This document shows positions 1 to 7,714 of a stretch of 25,501 bases of DNA, one piece after another. Made by a program: the position numbers and the translations under genes. Within the stretch, counting starts at the first letter, position 1. Each line of letters begins with the position of its first letter. Below the pieces are notes generated by a model. It saw only the letters and a list, made by a program, of their open reading frames with translations, had not been told where the DNA came from and searched no databases. This DNA comes from Eimeria necatrix (Eukaryota; Apicomplexa; Conoidasida; Eucoccidiorida; Eimeriidae). Location: assembly GCF_000499385.1 (NCBI RefSeq), contig NW_013655366.1, forward strand, positions 7,501-33,001, written 5' to 3'.

Positions 1-295
1 TGCAGCAGCAGCTTTGAGACTTTTCTGTTTTTTTCTGCGTCTTTGTTTGCGTGGGGCTGCTGCGGCTGCTGCTGTGTCTACTGCTGCTGCTGCTGCTGCT
101 GCTGTTGCTGCTGTTGCTGCTGTTGCTGCGGCTGCTGTTGCTGCTGCTGTTGCTGCTGTTGTTGCTGCTCTCTTCTGATGATGTGTGTCTCCTTTTCTCT
201 TTAATTTATTTTTCACTTCGCTACCCTGTCTTTGTTTTCTCAGACTTAAATGCCTATTTTATTTGTGTCTTTCTGCTGCTGCTGCTGCTGCTGCG

Positions 296-333
<38 letters not shown>

Positions 334-484
334 TCTCATTCTGTTGCTGCTCCTTTTCTCCGTCTGCTGCTGCTGCTCTGCTGCAGTCTCCATCTGCTGC
401 TGCCCCGATTTGCTGCTGTCTCTTTTCGCTGCGCACATGCTGCAGCAGGTGTTGCTGAGTTTGCAAACTGCAAAACCACTAAAA
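1..484. repeat. CTG-rich low-complexity DNA at the left edge
   Basis: CTG runs on the plus strand lie at about 54-175, 270-332 and 364-450, separated by T-rich DNA. The minus strand has a 70-codon frame (254-466) of Gln, Ala and Ser that could be the edge of a minus-strand exon. Equally, sense CTG runs fill introns elsewhere in this window. No unique protein signature is visible, so I do not call a gene. Confidence 0.6.
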
Positions 485-508
485 AGGGTTTAGGGTTTAG
501 GGTTTAGG

Positions 509-1395
509 AGCCGGCAACACAGGGGAAACTTGCACCCGCGTGCCAGAGAAGGGCATTCAGGGTTAAATGAGGGTTTACTGATTCGCTTGAGGCTGCGCAT
601 TTCAAGAACTAGGGTTTAGGGTTTAGGGTTTAGGGTTTAGGGTTTAGGGTTTAGGGTTTGGCTTGGGGTTTGCGCGGGAGGCTTCTAGGGATGTCTCGGG
701 CGTCTGAAGTGGAGAAGTGAATTAAAAAGTGAAATAATTGAAATATAAATAAAAAATAAAAAAATAAAATGAATTAAAAAGGAGTTAAAGGAAGAAGCGC
801 TCGCGGCGCTCAGGTGTATAGACACCTCGGTCACCTGCGGCGAGCGCCACTCGGAGCGTTTCTTTTCGCCGAAACATTTTCATTTTTTTTTAATTTTAAA
901 TAATTAAATTATCTTAAATGTTAATTTATATCATTTGTCCGAATTACAACTCTTCCGGCGTCCTCCGTAGCCGCTCTTTCCTCTTTTCCGTCTCGCGGGG
1001 CCCCCCAGCTGCTGCTGCTTCCCGCTCCACGGGCTAGGGTTTAGGGTTTAGGGTTTAGGGTTTAGGGTTTAGACCCTGAATTTAGCTCGCCTGCCTATGG
1101 CTGCGACGCACCACGGCTGCCCAGCCTCTCAAGAAGCACGAGAGCTCTTGGGGGGCCCCTGGGGGCCCCTGGAGACTGCAGCAGCCCCGAGCTAGCTGCA
1201 GCAGCAGCTGCTGCTGCTGCTGCTCCTGCTGCTGCTGCTGCTGCTGCGCTGTGGGCCCCCTGGCTGTCTGTGGGGCCCCGCAGCAGCAGCTTCTGCCGGG
1301 GCTGGCGGCCCAGGCGTGGGCCTGGGAACCAGGGCCTCGCTCCAGGGCCTAGGGTTTAGGGTTTAGGGTTTAGGGTTTAGGGTTTAGGGTTTGGG
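509..1395. promoter_or_regulatory. PEX5 5' flank: AT-rich block and telomere-like arrays
   Basis: Upstream spacer of PEX5. AT-rich DNA at 715-780 and 875-950 flanks a GC-rich hairpin. Telomere-like TTTAGGG arrays lie at 610-660, 1034-1071 and 1349-1394, and GGGGCCCC elements plus a CTG run lie at 1150-1280. No coding frame is convincing: an ATG at 1098 opens a short frame that stops at about 1196. The promoter is presumed to lie here but no core element is recognisable. Confidence 0.4.
797..847. promoter_or_regulatory. nested inverted repeat (hairpin) upstream of PEX5
   Basis: GCGCTCGC at 797-804 is the exact reverse complement of GCGAGCGC at 840-847. Inside it, CAGGTG at 811-816 pairs with CACCTG at 832-837; alternatively AGGTGT pairs with ACACCT within 812-827. 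It sits between two AT-rich stretches, like a regulatory or structural element. The function is unknown. Confidence 0.45.
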
Positions 1396-2231
1396 ATGGC
1401 TTTTCGGGCGCTGCTGTCGCAGCCGCAGCCGCAGGGCTGTGGGGCCCCCCCCTCGGGGCCCTCCATTTCTGGGGCCTCTTCAAACCCTCTGACTTCTTTC
1501 CTGAGTTCCGTGACACAAGACCCCCTCAGGACTCAGCAGGTAGGGTTTAGGGTTTAGGGTTTAGGGTTTAGGGTTTAGGGTTTGGGGTTTAGGGTTTGGG
1601 GGTTAGGGTTTAGGGTTTACGCTTGGGGGTTTGCGCGGCCGAGCTGGAGGCTGTTCCAGCTTAGGGCAAGGCCATTCGTCGCTTTGGGCGCGTTAGGGTT
1701 TAGGGTTTAGGGTTTAGGGTTTAGGGTTTAGGGTTTAGGGTTTAGGGTTTGCGACTGCTGCGCAGCTGACGGAAGGGTACGATTTAAGTGGCCTCCAGGG
1801 GCCCCTGGGGGACCAGCTGGGGGCCCCCCTAGGGGCCCCCAGGGGGGCCCCCCTGGGGGCCCCCCAGCAGCAAAAGGGGCCCCTGGGGGCCCCTGCTGCT
1901 GCTGAAGCAGCAGAAGATGTGTTTATACCCCCTGCTGACGCAGCAGCAGCAGAAAGAGCAGCAGCAAGAATTGCTCCTGAAGCTCGTAAGCGGGGGTTTA
2001 GGGTTTAGGGTTTAGGGTTTAGAGGCCCGGAACTGAGGGCGAGGGTTTAGGGTTTAGGGTTTAGGGTTTGGCGCTTTCGAGTCTGCTGCTGCTTCCAGGG
2101 GGCGTCGAGGGGCTTTTGTCCAGCAGCACTGCAGCAGCAGCAGCAGCAGAAGCAGCAGCAGAAGCAGCAGCAGAAGCAGAGCTGCTGCGCTCTTCTCACT
2201 TCAGAGAGCACTTTCTGCACCCTGCAGCAAG

Positions 2232-2267
<36 letters not shown>

Positions 2268-2315
2268 GCAACCGCAGCATGGGCCCTCTGCGTGGGCCGC
2301 AGAATTCCTTACTCG

Positions 2316-2356
<41 letters not shown>

Positions 2357-2617
2357 TGAAGCGCTTTGGCGGAGACACGGGGCTGGTGCAGCAGTGGGCC
2401 AAGGTGAGCTGCTGCTGCTGCAGCGGCTGCTGCTGCTGCTGCTGCAGCTGCTGCTGCTGCTGCGGCTTGTGCTGCTGCTTCTGCCGCTTTTTTGCTGCTG
2501 CTGCCACTAAAGTGCCTGCTTCTGCACTTGCCACCCTTGCTGCTGCTGCTGCTGCTGCTGTTGCTGCTGTTTCCCTCAGGAGTTCGGGTCACTCTCCCTG
2601 GGGGGTCCCCCACCAGC

Positions 2618-2664
<47 letters not shown>

Positions 2665-2945
2665 TGTTTGGGGCCCCCCTCTTTGTCAGTGGGGCCTACG
2701 AGGCCTCCCAAAGACTTGCTGCTGCTGCTGCTCCCCGGCCTCCCTTTGGGGCGCAGCTGCCGCTGCAGCAGCAGTTTCCTTTCCACCTATTCTTCCAGCA
2801 GCAGCAGCAGCAGCAGCAGCAGCCGCAGCAGCCGCAGCAGCAGCAGCAGCAGCCGCAGCAGCAGCAGGAACAACAGCAACAGAAAGAGCAGCCACAGGAA
2901 GTGCTGCAACAACCCGAAATTTTTGACCCAGTGAGAACTGCAGCG

Positions 2946-2986
<41 letters not shown>

Positions 2987-3141
2987 TGCTGCTGATTGTG
3001 CTTCAGGCATGCCCTGCTGCTGTTTGCTTTGCTTTTCTCCCCTTAATTCGAATCACTGCTGTTGCTGTTGCTGCTGCTTCTACTGCTGCTGCTGCTGCTG
3101 CTGCTGCACCTACTCGTGCTGCTGCGCTGCTGATGCTGCCT

Positions 3142-3190
<49 letters not shown>

Positions 3191-3467
3191 GGCTGGTGTT
3201 GCAGCACTGCTGCTGACACCTTTACAGCAGCTATTCCTTGCACAGCTATTCCTTCTGCTGCTGCTGCTGCAGCAACCAGCGCTGCTGCTGCTGCTGCTGT
3301 TGCTGTGGCTCCTGCTGCCGCTCGTGCTGCTGCTGCTGCTGCACCAACCAGCACGGCTGCCACTACCGCTGCGGCTTCTGCTGCCCCTTTTCTGCTGCTG
3401 CACCTGTTGCTGCTGCTGCTGCACCTGCTACTGCGCTTGCTGCTGCACCTCTGCTGCGCCTGCTGCG

Positions 3468-3522
<55 letters not shown>

Positions 3523-3983
3523 AGGCCGTGGCCCGCGACCTGGTGAGGGGCCTCAAGGCCGTGGGGGGCCCCAAAATAATGAATGCGGAATTCACGAAGT
3601 TCGTGGAGGCCCTTGCGGAGGGGGGCCTCAGGCTGGAGAACGGACAGGCAAACCCTAAACCCTAAACCCTAAACCCTAAACCCTAAACCCTAAACCCTAA
3701 GGTCGGAGCGGGGAGGCTTCAAGGTGAAGGCTGTGGCCTCGGCAGAGCGGCAGCAGCTCCAGGAGTTGGGTTAGGTGCATGCAGCGTGTCCTTATTAGGG
3801 TTTAGGGTTTAGGGTTTAGGGTTTAGGGTTTAGGGTTTAGGGTTTAGGGTTTAGGGTTTGCGGCGCAGTTGTTGTCGGCGGAGGGGGAGCCAGTGGACTG
3901 GGACACGGTGCTGGCAGCCAAAGAAGTGCAGCAGCAAAACCCTGATGAGGGTTTTGCTGCTGAGGGTTTTGCTGCTGAGGGTT

Positions 3984-4015
<32 letters not shown>

Positions 4016-7000
4016 AAAGACCCCCAGGAGGCCCCCAGTGACTTCGAAGCCTCGCTGCGCGAATTAGAAGAAACATGGAAAAGAGCCCACGCCAACGTAA
4101 ACCCTAAACCCTAAACCCTAAACCCTAAACCCTAAACCCTAAACCCTTCGGACTCGAAGCTGCAGACCCTCGCGTGCTAAACCCCAAACCCTCAAAAAGT
4201 GGAAGGCCCTGCTTTGCTGGGTCGCGGCGAATTAGAGAGCCAGACTTAGGGTTTAGGGTTTAGGGTTTAGGGTTTAGGGTTTAGGGTTTAGGGTTTTGGG
4301 CTTAGGGTGAAATTGACGCTGAAGAGCTGGGGCTGTTTCAGTCCATTTTCAAGTCTGAAGACATGGAAAGAATTCTCGAGCAAGACCCCAAGGAAAGGGC
4401 TGGTAAACCCTAAACCCTAAACCCCAAACCCTAAACCCTAAACCCTAGGCTTTAGCGGGCTTCGTATGCGGCTTCAGGCGTTCAGGGAGTGCCTAGAGCT
4501 CAGGGTGCAGGGTTCAGGGTTTAGGGTTTAGGGTTTAGGGTTTAGGGTTTAGGGTTTAGGCTTGTGCGTGTTTCCAGACGAAATGTTTGATGTTTCCATG
4601 GGAGATGCTACAGGTGAGACTTAGCGAGTCCTAGGGTTTAGGGTTTAGGGTTTCGGGCTAAGGGTCAAGAGTTTAGGGTTTAGAGCTCTGGCTCAGAAAA
4701 CCGCGTTTAGGGTTTAGGGTTTTGACGAGCTAGGGTTTAGGGTTTACCGACATGGGTGAGCTTCTATAGGGTTGCGGCTTTAGAGCTGCCAGGAGCATCT
4801 CAAGGGTTTAGGGTCTAGGGTCTAGGGTTTAGGGTTTAGGGTTCAGAATTAAGGGTTTAGGGTTTAGGGTTAAGGGCTCAGGGTTTAGGGATGAGGGTTT
4901 AGGGTTCAGGGTTTAGGGTTTGTGCGCGCAGAGGGCGAGGAGGCGTTGTTGAGTTTCAGCAGAGAAAACCCTTATTTAGGGTTTGGCGAGGGTTTGGAAG
5001 CAGCAAACAAATTAATAAAAGAAGGAAAGCTGCAGCAGGCGGTTTGGGTTTTGGAAGCAGAAGTTCAGAAAAACCCTAGCAGCAGCGAGGGTTGGCGGCT
5101 GCTTGGCCAGTGCCACGCGGACAGGGAGCAGGTCAAACCCTAAACCCTAAACCCTAAACCCTAAACCCTCGCGAAACCCTAAACCCTCGCGAAACCCTAA
5201 ACCCTAGGCGCGCGGCGCAGCGCGGGCGCCGCCGAACGCAGGAGGTTGCGAGGCAGCAGCAGGGCGGAGACGCTAGGGCTAACAAACCTAGGGTTTAGGG
5301 TTTAGGGTTTAGGGTTTAGGGTTTAGGGTTTAGGGTTTGGGGCTGTTCAGGATGTAGAGGCGATTCACTGCTTGAAGAAAGGCCACAGCGTTGACCCTTA
5401 CAACCTTGACAGGTGGGCTCTAAACCCTAGCATTTCTAAACCCTAGCCCTTTTCTCTAAACCCTAAACCCTAGCTCTCTAAACCCTAAACCCTAGCCCTT
5501 TTCTCTGAACCGTAAACCCTAATTTTTGTCCTTTCTCTGGCACCTCTTGGCGTGACGGCAAGTCGAGCTTGCCTTCTAGCCACCAAAGCCCAGGGTTTAG
5601 GGTTTAGGGTTTAGGGTTTAGGGTTTAGGGTTTAGGGTTTTGCAGTCTGATGGCTCTTGGGGTTTCTCTCACCAACGAGCTGGATGTATCTCAAGCCCTT
5701 CTTTATCTGCGAACTTGGTTGACAAACCACGACGATTTCCAGAACCTGCCGGGCCTTTCCGTAAACCCTAAACCCTAAACCCTAAACCCTAAACCCTAAA
5801 CCCTAAACCCTAACCCTTCGCCGTAGCAGCCGCAGGCCCCACAGCGCTGCGCCGCCGCTGGCCCTTAACCTGCTGCGCAAACGCTGAGCCCCAGGGTTTG
5901 CATGTTCTATGAAGGGTTTAGGGTTTAGGGTTTAGGGTTTAGGGTTTAGGGTTTGGGGTTCAGGAGCGACCGCCGGAGGACTTTCACCTGCTGAAGGCAG
6001 AACTGGTGTCTCTCTTCGAAGCAGCACTGCAGCAGCCAGAAGCAGCAGCAGCAGCAGCAGCAGCAGAACTGCATTCAGCTTTGGGGGTTTTGTACAACAT
6101 TGACAGGCACTACGACGAGGCCCTGCTGCACCTGGCAGAAGCCCTGAAGCACGCGTGAGGGTTTAGGGTTTAGGGTTTAGGGTTTAGGGTTTGGGGTTTA
6201 GGGTTTAGGTTTGCTTGCGGGGTGGGGGGTTTAGGGTTTGCGGAGCGCGGAGATTGGGGCGCGCGGAGCTGGTGCCGCGGGCGGCCAAGGGCCTAGGGCT
6301 TAGGGTTTAGGGTTTAGGGTTTAGGGTTTAGGGTTTAGGGTTTAGGGTTTGCAGGAAAGAAGAAGCAGCAGCTTCTTTGTGGAATAAAATTGGAGCCACT
6401 TTGGCCAACTCCGGAAGATCTGCTGCTGCTCTCGTGGCTTATTCTCAAACCCTCAAGTTGAAGCCAAACTACCCGCGGGCTTGGACCAACATGGGGGTGG
6501 CCAAGGCCAACCTCGGTAAACCCTAAACCCTAAACCCTAAACCCTAAACCCTAAACCCTAGGCCCTGGGCGCTAGCCCCGGCCTGCGCCGGGGGTTTTCC
6601 CCGCACGCCGCCACGCCCAAGTCCTCACGGGCTAGGGTTTAGGGTTTAGGGTTTAGGGTTTAGGGTTTGCTGGCGCTCCGCAGTTCTCGCCAGGCCTCAA
6701 CCCAAGCCCTAAACCCTAAACCCTAAACCCTTGGTCTCCGGCCTGGGGGCGCGGGGCAGCAGCTGGGCGTGTGGGGAGCTAAAGGGCGCCTCAAACCCTA
6801 AACCCTAAACCCTAATTGTCACAGTGCGCAAACCCTTAATCCTAGTTGTGAGCTCGCGAGACCTAAACCCTAAACCCTATCTCAAACCCTAAACCGCCGA
6901 AGTCTCAGAGCTGGCTTGCCGCAGAGCGGTTGAGGGCTCGGGACTCACGGATTAGGGTTTAGGGTTTAGGGTTTAGGGTTTAGGGTTTAGGGTTTGCGGC

Positions 7001-7714
7001 GCAGGGCAAATGGAAGAAGCCCTGCAGCACTATTTGGTGGCCCTCGAGCTAAACCCTGCAGCAACTCATCTTTGGTATTATATCCGCAGCGCCCTCATTA
7101 GCCTAAGTAACTAAACCCTAAACCCTAAACCCTAAACCCTAAACCATAAACCCTAGGAGTTCTTTGGTTGGAGCGCTGAGGCCCTCGGGGCCTTACAGCT
7201 GTTCTTTAGGGGCAGCACTGCTGGCTGGTGTTTACGTCCAAGTTAGCGGCTTCGAGGGTTTAGGGTTTAGGGTTTAGGGTTTAGGGTTTAGGGTTTGGGC
7301 GGCTGCTGCAGATCGGTATGACTGGATTAGCCTCACTGACAACCGGGATCTTGAGGGTTTGCGGAAAGTGGTGCCGGTAAGCCTTCACCCCAGCAAACCC
7401 TAAACCCTAAACCCTAGCTTGTAAACCCTAAACCCTAGTTTCTAAACCCTAGACCCTAGATCGAAAGCCCTATACCCTCATTTCAAAACCCTAAGACAAG
7501 CAGAGTCAGTTGCTGCTCTGCAGCGCGGAACTCTTTGAGGGTTTGTGGCCTAGGGTTTAGGGTTTAGGGTTTAGGGTTTAGGGTTTAGGGTTTAGGGTTT
7601 GGCGTGCAGAGAGGAGATGCCCCCCCTATATCTTCCCTAATTGCTCCCGGCGATCCCGAAGCAGCAGCAAATAACTCGAAGGTGCTGCAGCAGATATTTG
7701 ATATGCTGAAATGA
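1396..7714 (+). CDS. PEX5: PEX5, peroxisomal PTS1 import receptor (16 exons, 834 aa)
   Basis: PEX5 binds C-terminal SKL-type signals in the cytosol and carries cargo to the peroxisomal docking complex. Exons I can place: 1396-1539, 1766-1985, 2099-2403, 2580-2930, 3525-3647, 3869-4096, 4306-4402, 4578-4613, 4932-5131, 5351-5412, 5646-5760, 5964-6154, 6355-6515, 7005-7106, 7312-7376, 7610-7714. They total 2505 nt; every junction keeps the frame and the last exon ends in TGA. Fourteen of fifteen donors are GT (intron 5 is GC) and all acceptors are AG. The order of conserved blocks matches PEX5 throughout: N-terminal Cys with NPL...TQD, WxxxF motifs, an FTKFV block, then TPRs such as LMALGVSLTNE and WNKIGATLANSG. 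It is longer than the roughly 600-640 aa human protein because of Gln and Ala runs. The start is the first ATG before the conserved Cys block; an extra upstream exon is possible. The family call is from recalled conserved motifs, not a search. Confidence 0.9.
1540..1765 (+). repeat. PEX5 intron 1: TTTAGGG telomere-like arrays
   Basis: The donor is CAG|GTAGGG and the acceptor GCGCAG. Arrays at 1541-1620 and 1694-1750 are both in TTTAGGG sense orientation, separated by about 75 bp of unique DNA. Confidence 0.8.
1986..2098 (+). repeat. PEX5 intron 2: short TTTAGGG arrays
   Basis: Donor GTAAGC at 1986, arrays at 1994-2022 and 2043-2070, acceptor TTCCAG ending at 2098. Phase 1 on both sides makes the codon CGG across the junction. 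Confidence 0.75.
2404..2579 (+). repeat. PEX5 intron 3: CTG trinucleotide repeat
   Basis: GTGAGC donor, then almost continuous CTG, then a pyrimidine-rich stretch TTTCCCTCAG. Flanking exons carry CAG in the same strand. Open reading continues through in some frames, but removal joins QQWAK to EFGSL and restores a WxxxF motif. Confidence 0.8.
2931..3524 (+). repeat. PEX5 intron 4: 594-nt CTG-rich intron
   Basis: Donor CCCA|GTGAGA and acceptor GCTTAG. The interior is mostly CTG and close variants with few unique bases. All three frames give Leu, Cys or Ala runs without protein-like sequence, and phase 0 joins exon 4 to the conserved FTKFV exon. Confidence 0.8.
3648..3868 (+). repeat. PEX5 intron 5: opposed telomere-like arrays, GC donor
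   Basis: CCCTAAA array 3651-3700 directly follows the donor ACAG|GCAAAC, and TTTAGGG array 3795-3859 precedes the acceptor GGCGCAG. The unique middle is about 95 bp. GC is a known minor donor class. Confidence 0.75.
4097..4305 (+). repeat. PEX5 intron 6: opposed telomere-like arrays
   Basis: Donor GTAAACCC merges into a CCCTAAA array (4099-4147). A TTTAGGG array (4246-4297) runs up to the acceptor CTTAG. Confidence 0.85.
4403..4577 (+). repeat. PEX5 intron 7: opposed telomere-like arrays
   Basis: Donor GTAAACCC with a CCCTAAA array to 4448; TTTAGGG array 4517-4560; acceptor TTTCCAG. Confidence 0.85.
4614..4931 (+). repeat. PEX5 intron 8: degenerate TTTAGGG repeats
   Basis: GTGAGA donor. 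The whole intron is worn TTTAGGG repeats in one orientation (variants GGGTCT, GGGTTC, GGGCTA). It looks like an older or decaying array. Confidence 0.75.
5132..5350 (+). repeat. PEX5 intron 9: opposed telomere-like arrays
   Basis: CCCTAAA array 5134-5202, partly as CCCTCGCGAAACCC variants, then a GC-rich middle, then TTTAGGG array 5288-5340 and acceptor TTCAG. Confidence 0.85.
5413..5645 (+). repeat. PEX5 intron 10: opposed telomere-like arrays
   Basis: Interrupted CCCTAAA units (5421-5522, spaced by CTAGCCCTTTTCT) follow the donor GTGGGC. TTTAGGG array 5592-5641 abuts the acceptor TTGCAG. Confidence 0.85.
5761..5963 (+). repeat. PEX5 intron 11: opposed telomere-like arrays
   Basis: Donor GTAAACCC starts the CCCTAAA array (to 5817). 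TTTAGGG array 5913-5957 leads into acceptor GGTTCAG. Confidence 0.85.
6155..6354 (+). repeat. PEX5 intron 12: TTTAGGG arrays in one orientation
   Basis: GTGAGG donor, arrays 6157-6210 and 6297-6350, acceptor TTGCAG. The CCCTAAA partner is missing here. Confidence 0.8.
6516..7004 (+). repeat. PEX5 intron 13: compound intron with several opposed arrays
   Basis: Order along the strand: CCCTAAA 6517-6560, TTTAGGG 6632-6668, CCCTAAA 6703-6731 with further short copies to about 6895, TTTAGGG 6952-6995. It looks like two opposed units in tandem. PEX5 homology continues directly from exon 13 to exon 14, so no exon is expected inside. Confidence 0.8.
7107..7311 (+). repeat. PEX5 intron 14: opposed telomere-like arrays
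   Basis: GTAACTAAACCC donor region with CCCTAAA to 7155; TTTAGGG array 7257-7297; acceptor GCTGCAG. Confidence 0.85.
7377..7609 (+). repeat. PEX5 intron 15: opposed telomere-like arrays
   Basis: Donor GTAAGC, CCCTAAA units 7395-7500 with decay, TTTAGGG array 7552-7600, acceptor GTGCAG. Confidence 0.85.

Larger units (their letters stand above)
1396..4096 (+). other. PEX5: PEX5 N-terminal recycling and docking half (exons 1-6)
   Basis: Exon 1 begins MAFRALL and has Cys15 followed by NPLTSFLSSVTQDPLR. This matches the start of animal PEX5, where the Cys near residue 11 is the ubiquitination site used for receptor recycling. Exon 3 carries WAAEF (residues 187-191), the WxxxF/Y pentapeptide that binds PEX14/PEX13 in other species. 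A second motif, WAKEF (residues 221-225), is created by joining exon 3 (ending QQWAK) to exon 4 (starting EFGSL). Exon 5 holds KIMNAEFTKFVEALAEGG, similar to the SQFLKFV-type block of animal PEX5. Poly-Gln separates the motifs, and exon 4 is largely Gln/Pro-rich. Exon 6 contains three copies of an 18-nt unit reading EGFAA or close to it, then poly-Ala. Motif functions are inferred from the family. Confidence 0.85.
4932..7106 (+). other. PEX5: PEX5 TPR domain (exons 9-14)
   Basis: Residues about 502-779 form the tetratricopeptide repeats that grip the PTS1 tripeptide. Exon 9 starts the domain (NPYLGFGEGLEAANKL, then EGWRLLGQCHADREQ). Exons 10-11 continue with DVEAIHCLKKGHSVDPYNLD and SLMALGVSLTNELDVSQALL. 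Exon 12 gives ALGVLYNIDRHYDEALLHL after a lineage-specific Ala run. Exon 13 gives WNKIGATLANSG and WTNMGVAKANL. Exon 14 gives GQMEEALQHYLVALELNP. The Asn-bearing helices that contact the PTS1 backbone in known PEX5 structures are present. Splicing at GT/AG sites in telomere-like arrays rebuilds helices without gaps, which strongly supports the model. Confidence 0.9.

Noticed and set aside
254..466. Minus-strand exon of a Gln/Ser-rich protein
   Set aside because: No unique sequence or splice evidence supports it; it could equally be intronic CTG repeat of a plus-strand gene.
2068..3546. Several overlapping frames of poly-Gln, poly-Leu, poly-Cys and poly-Ser as separate genes
   Set aside because: They are shadows of PEX5 exons 3-5 and CTG introns; only one combination gives PEX5 motifs and valid splice sites.
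4922..5143. A stand-alone small TPR protein
   Set aside because: It is exon 9 of PEX5; upstream and downstream exons continue the same domain in phase.
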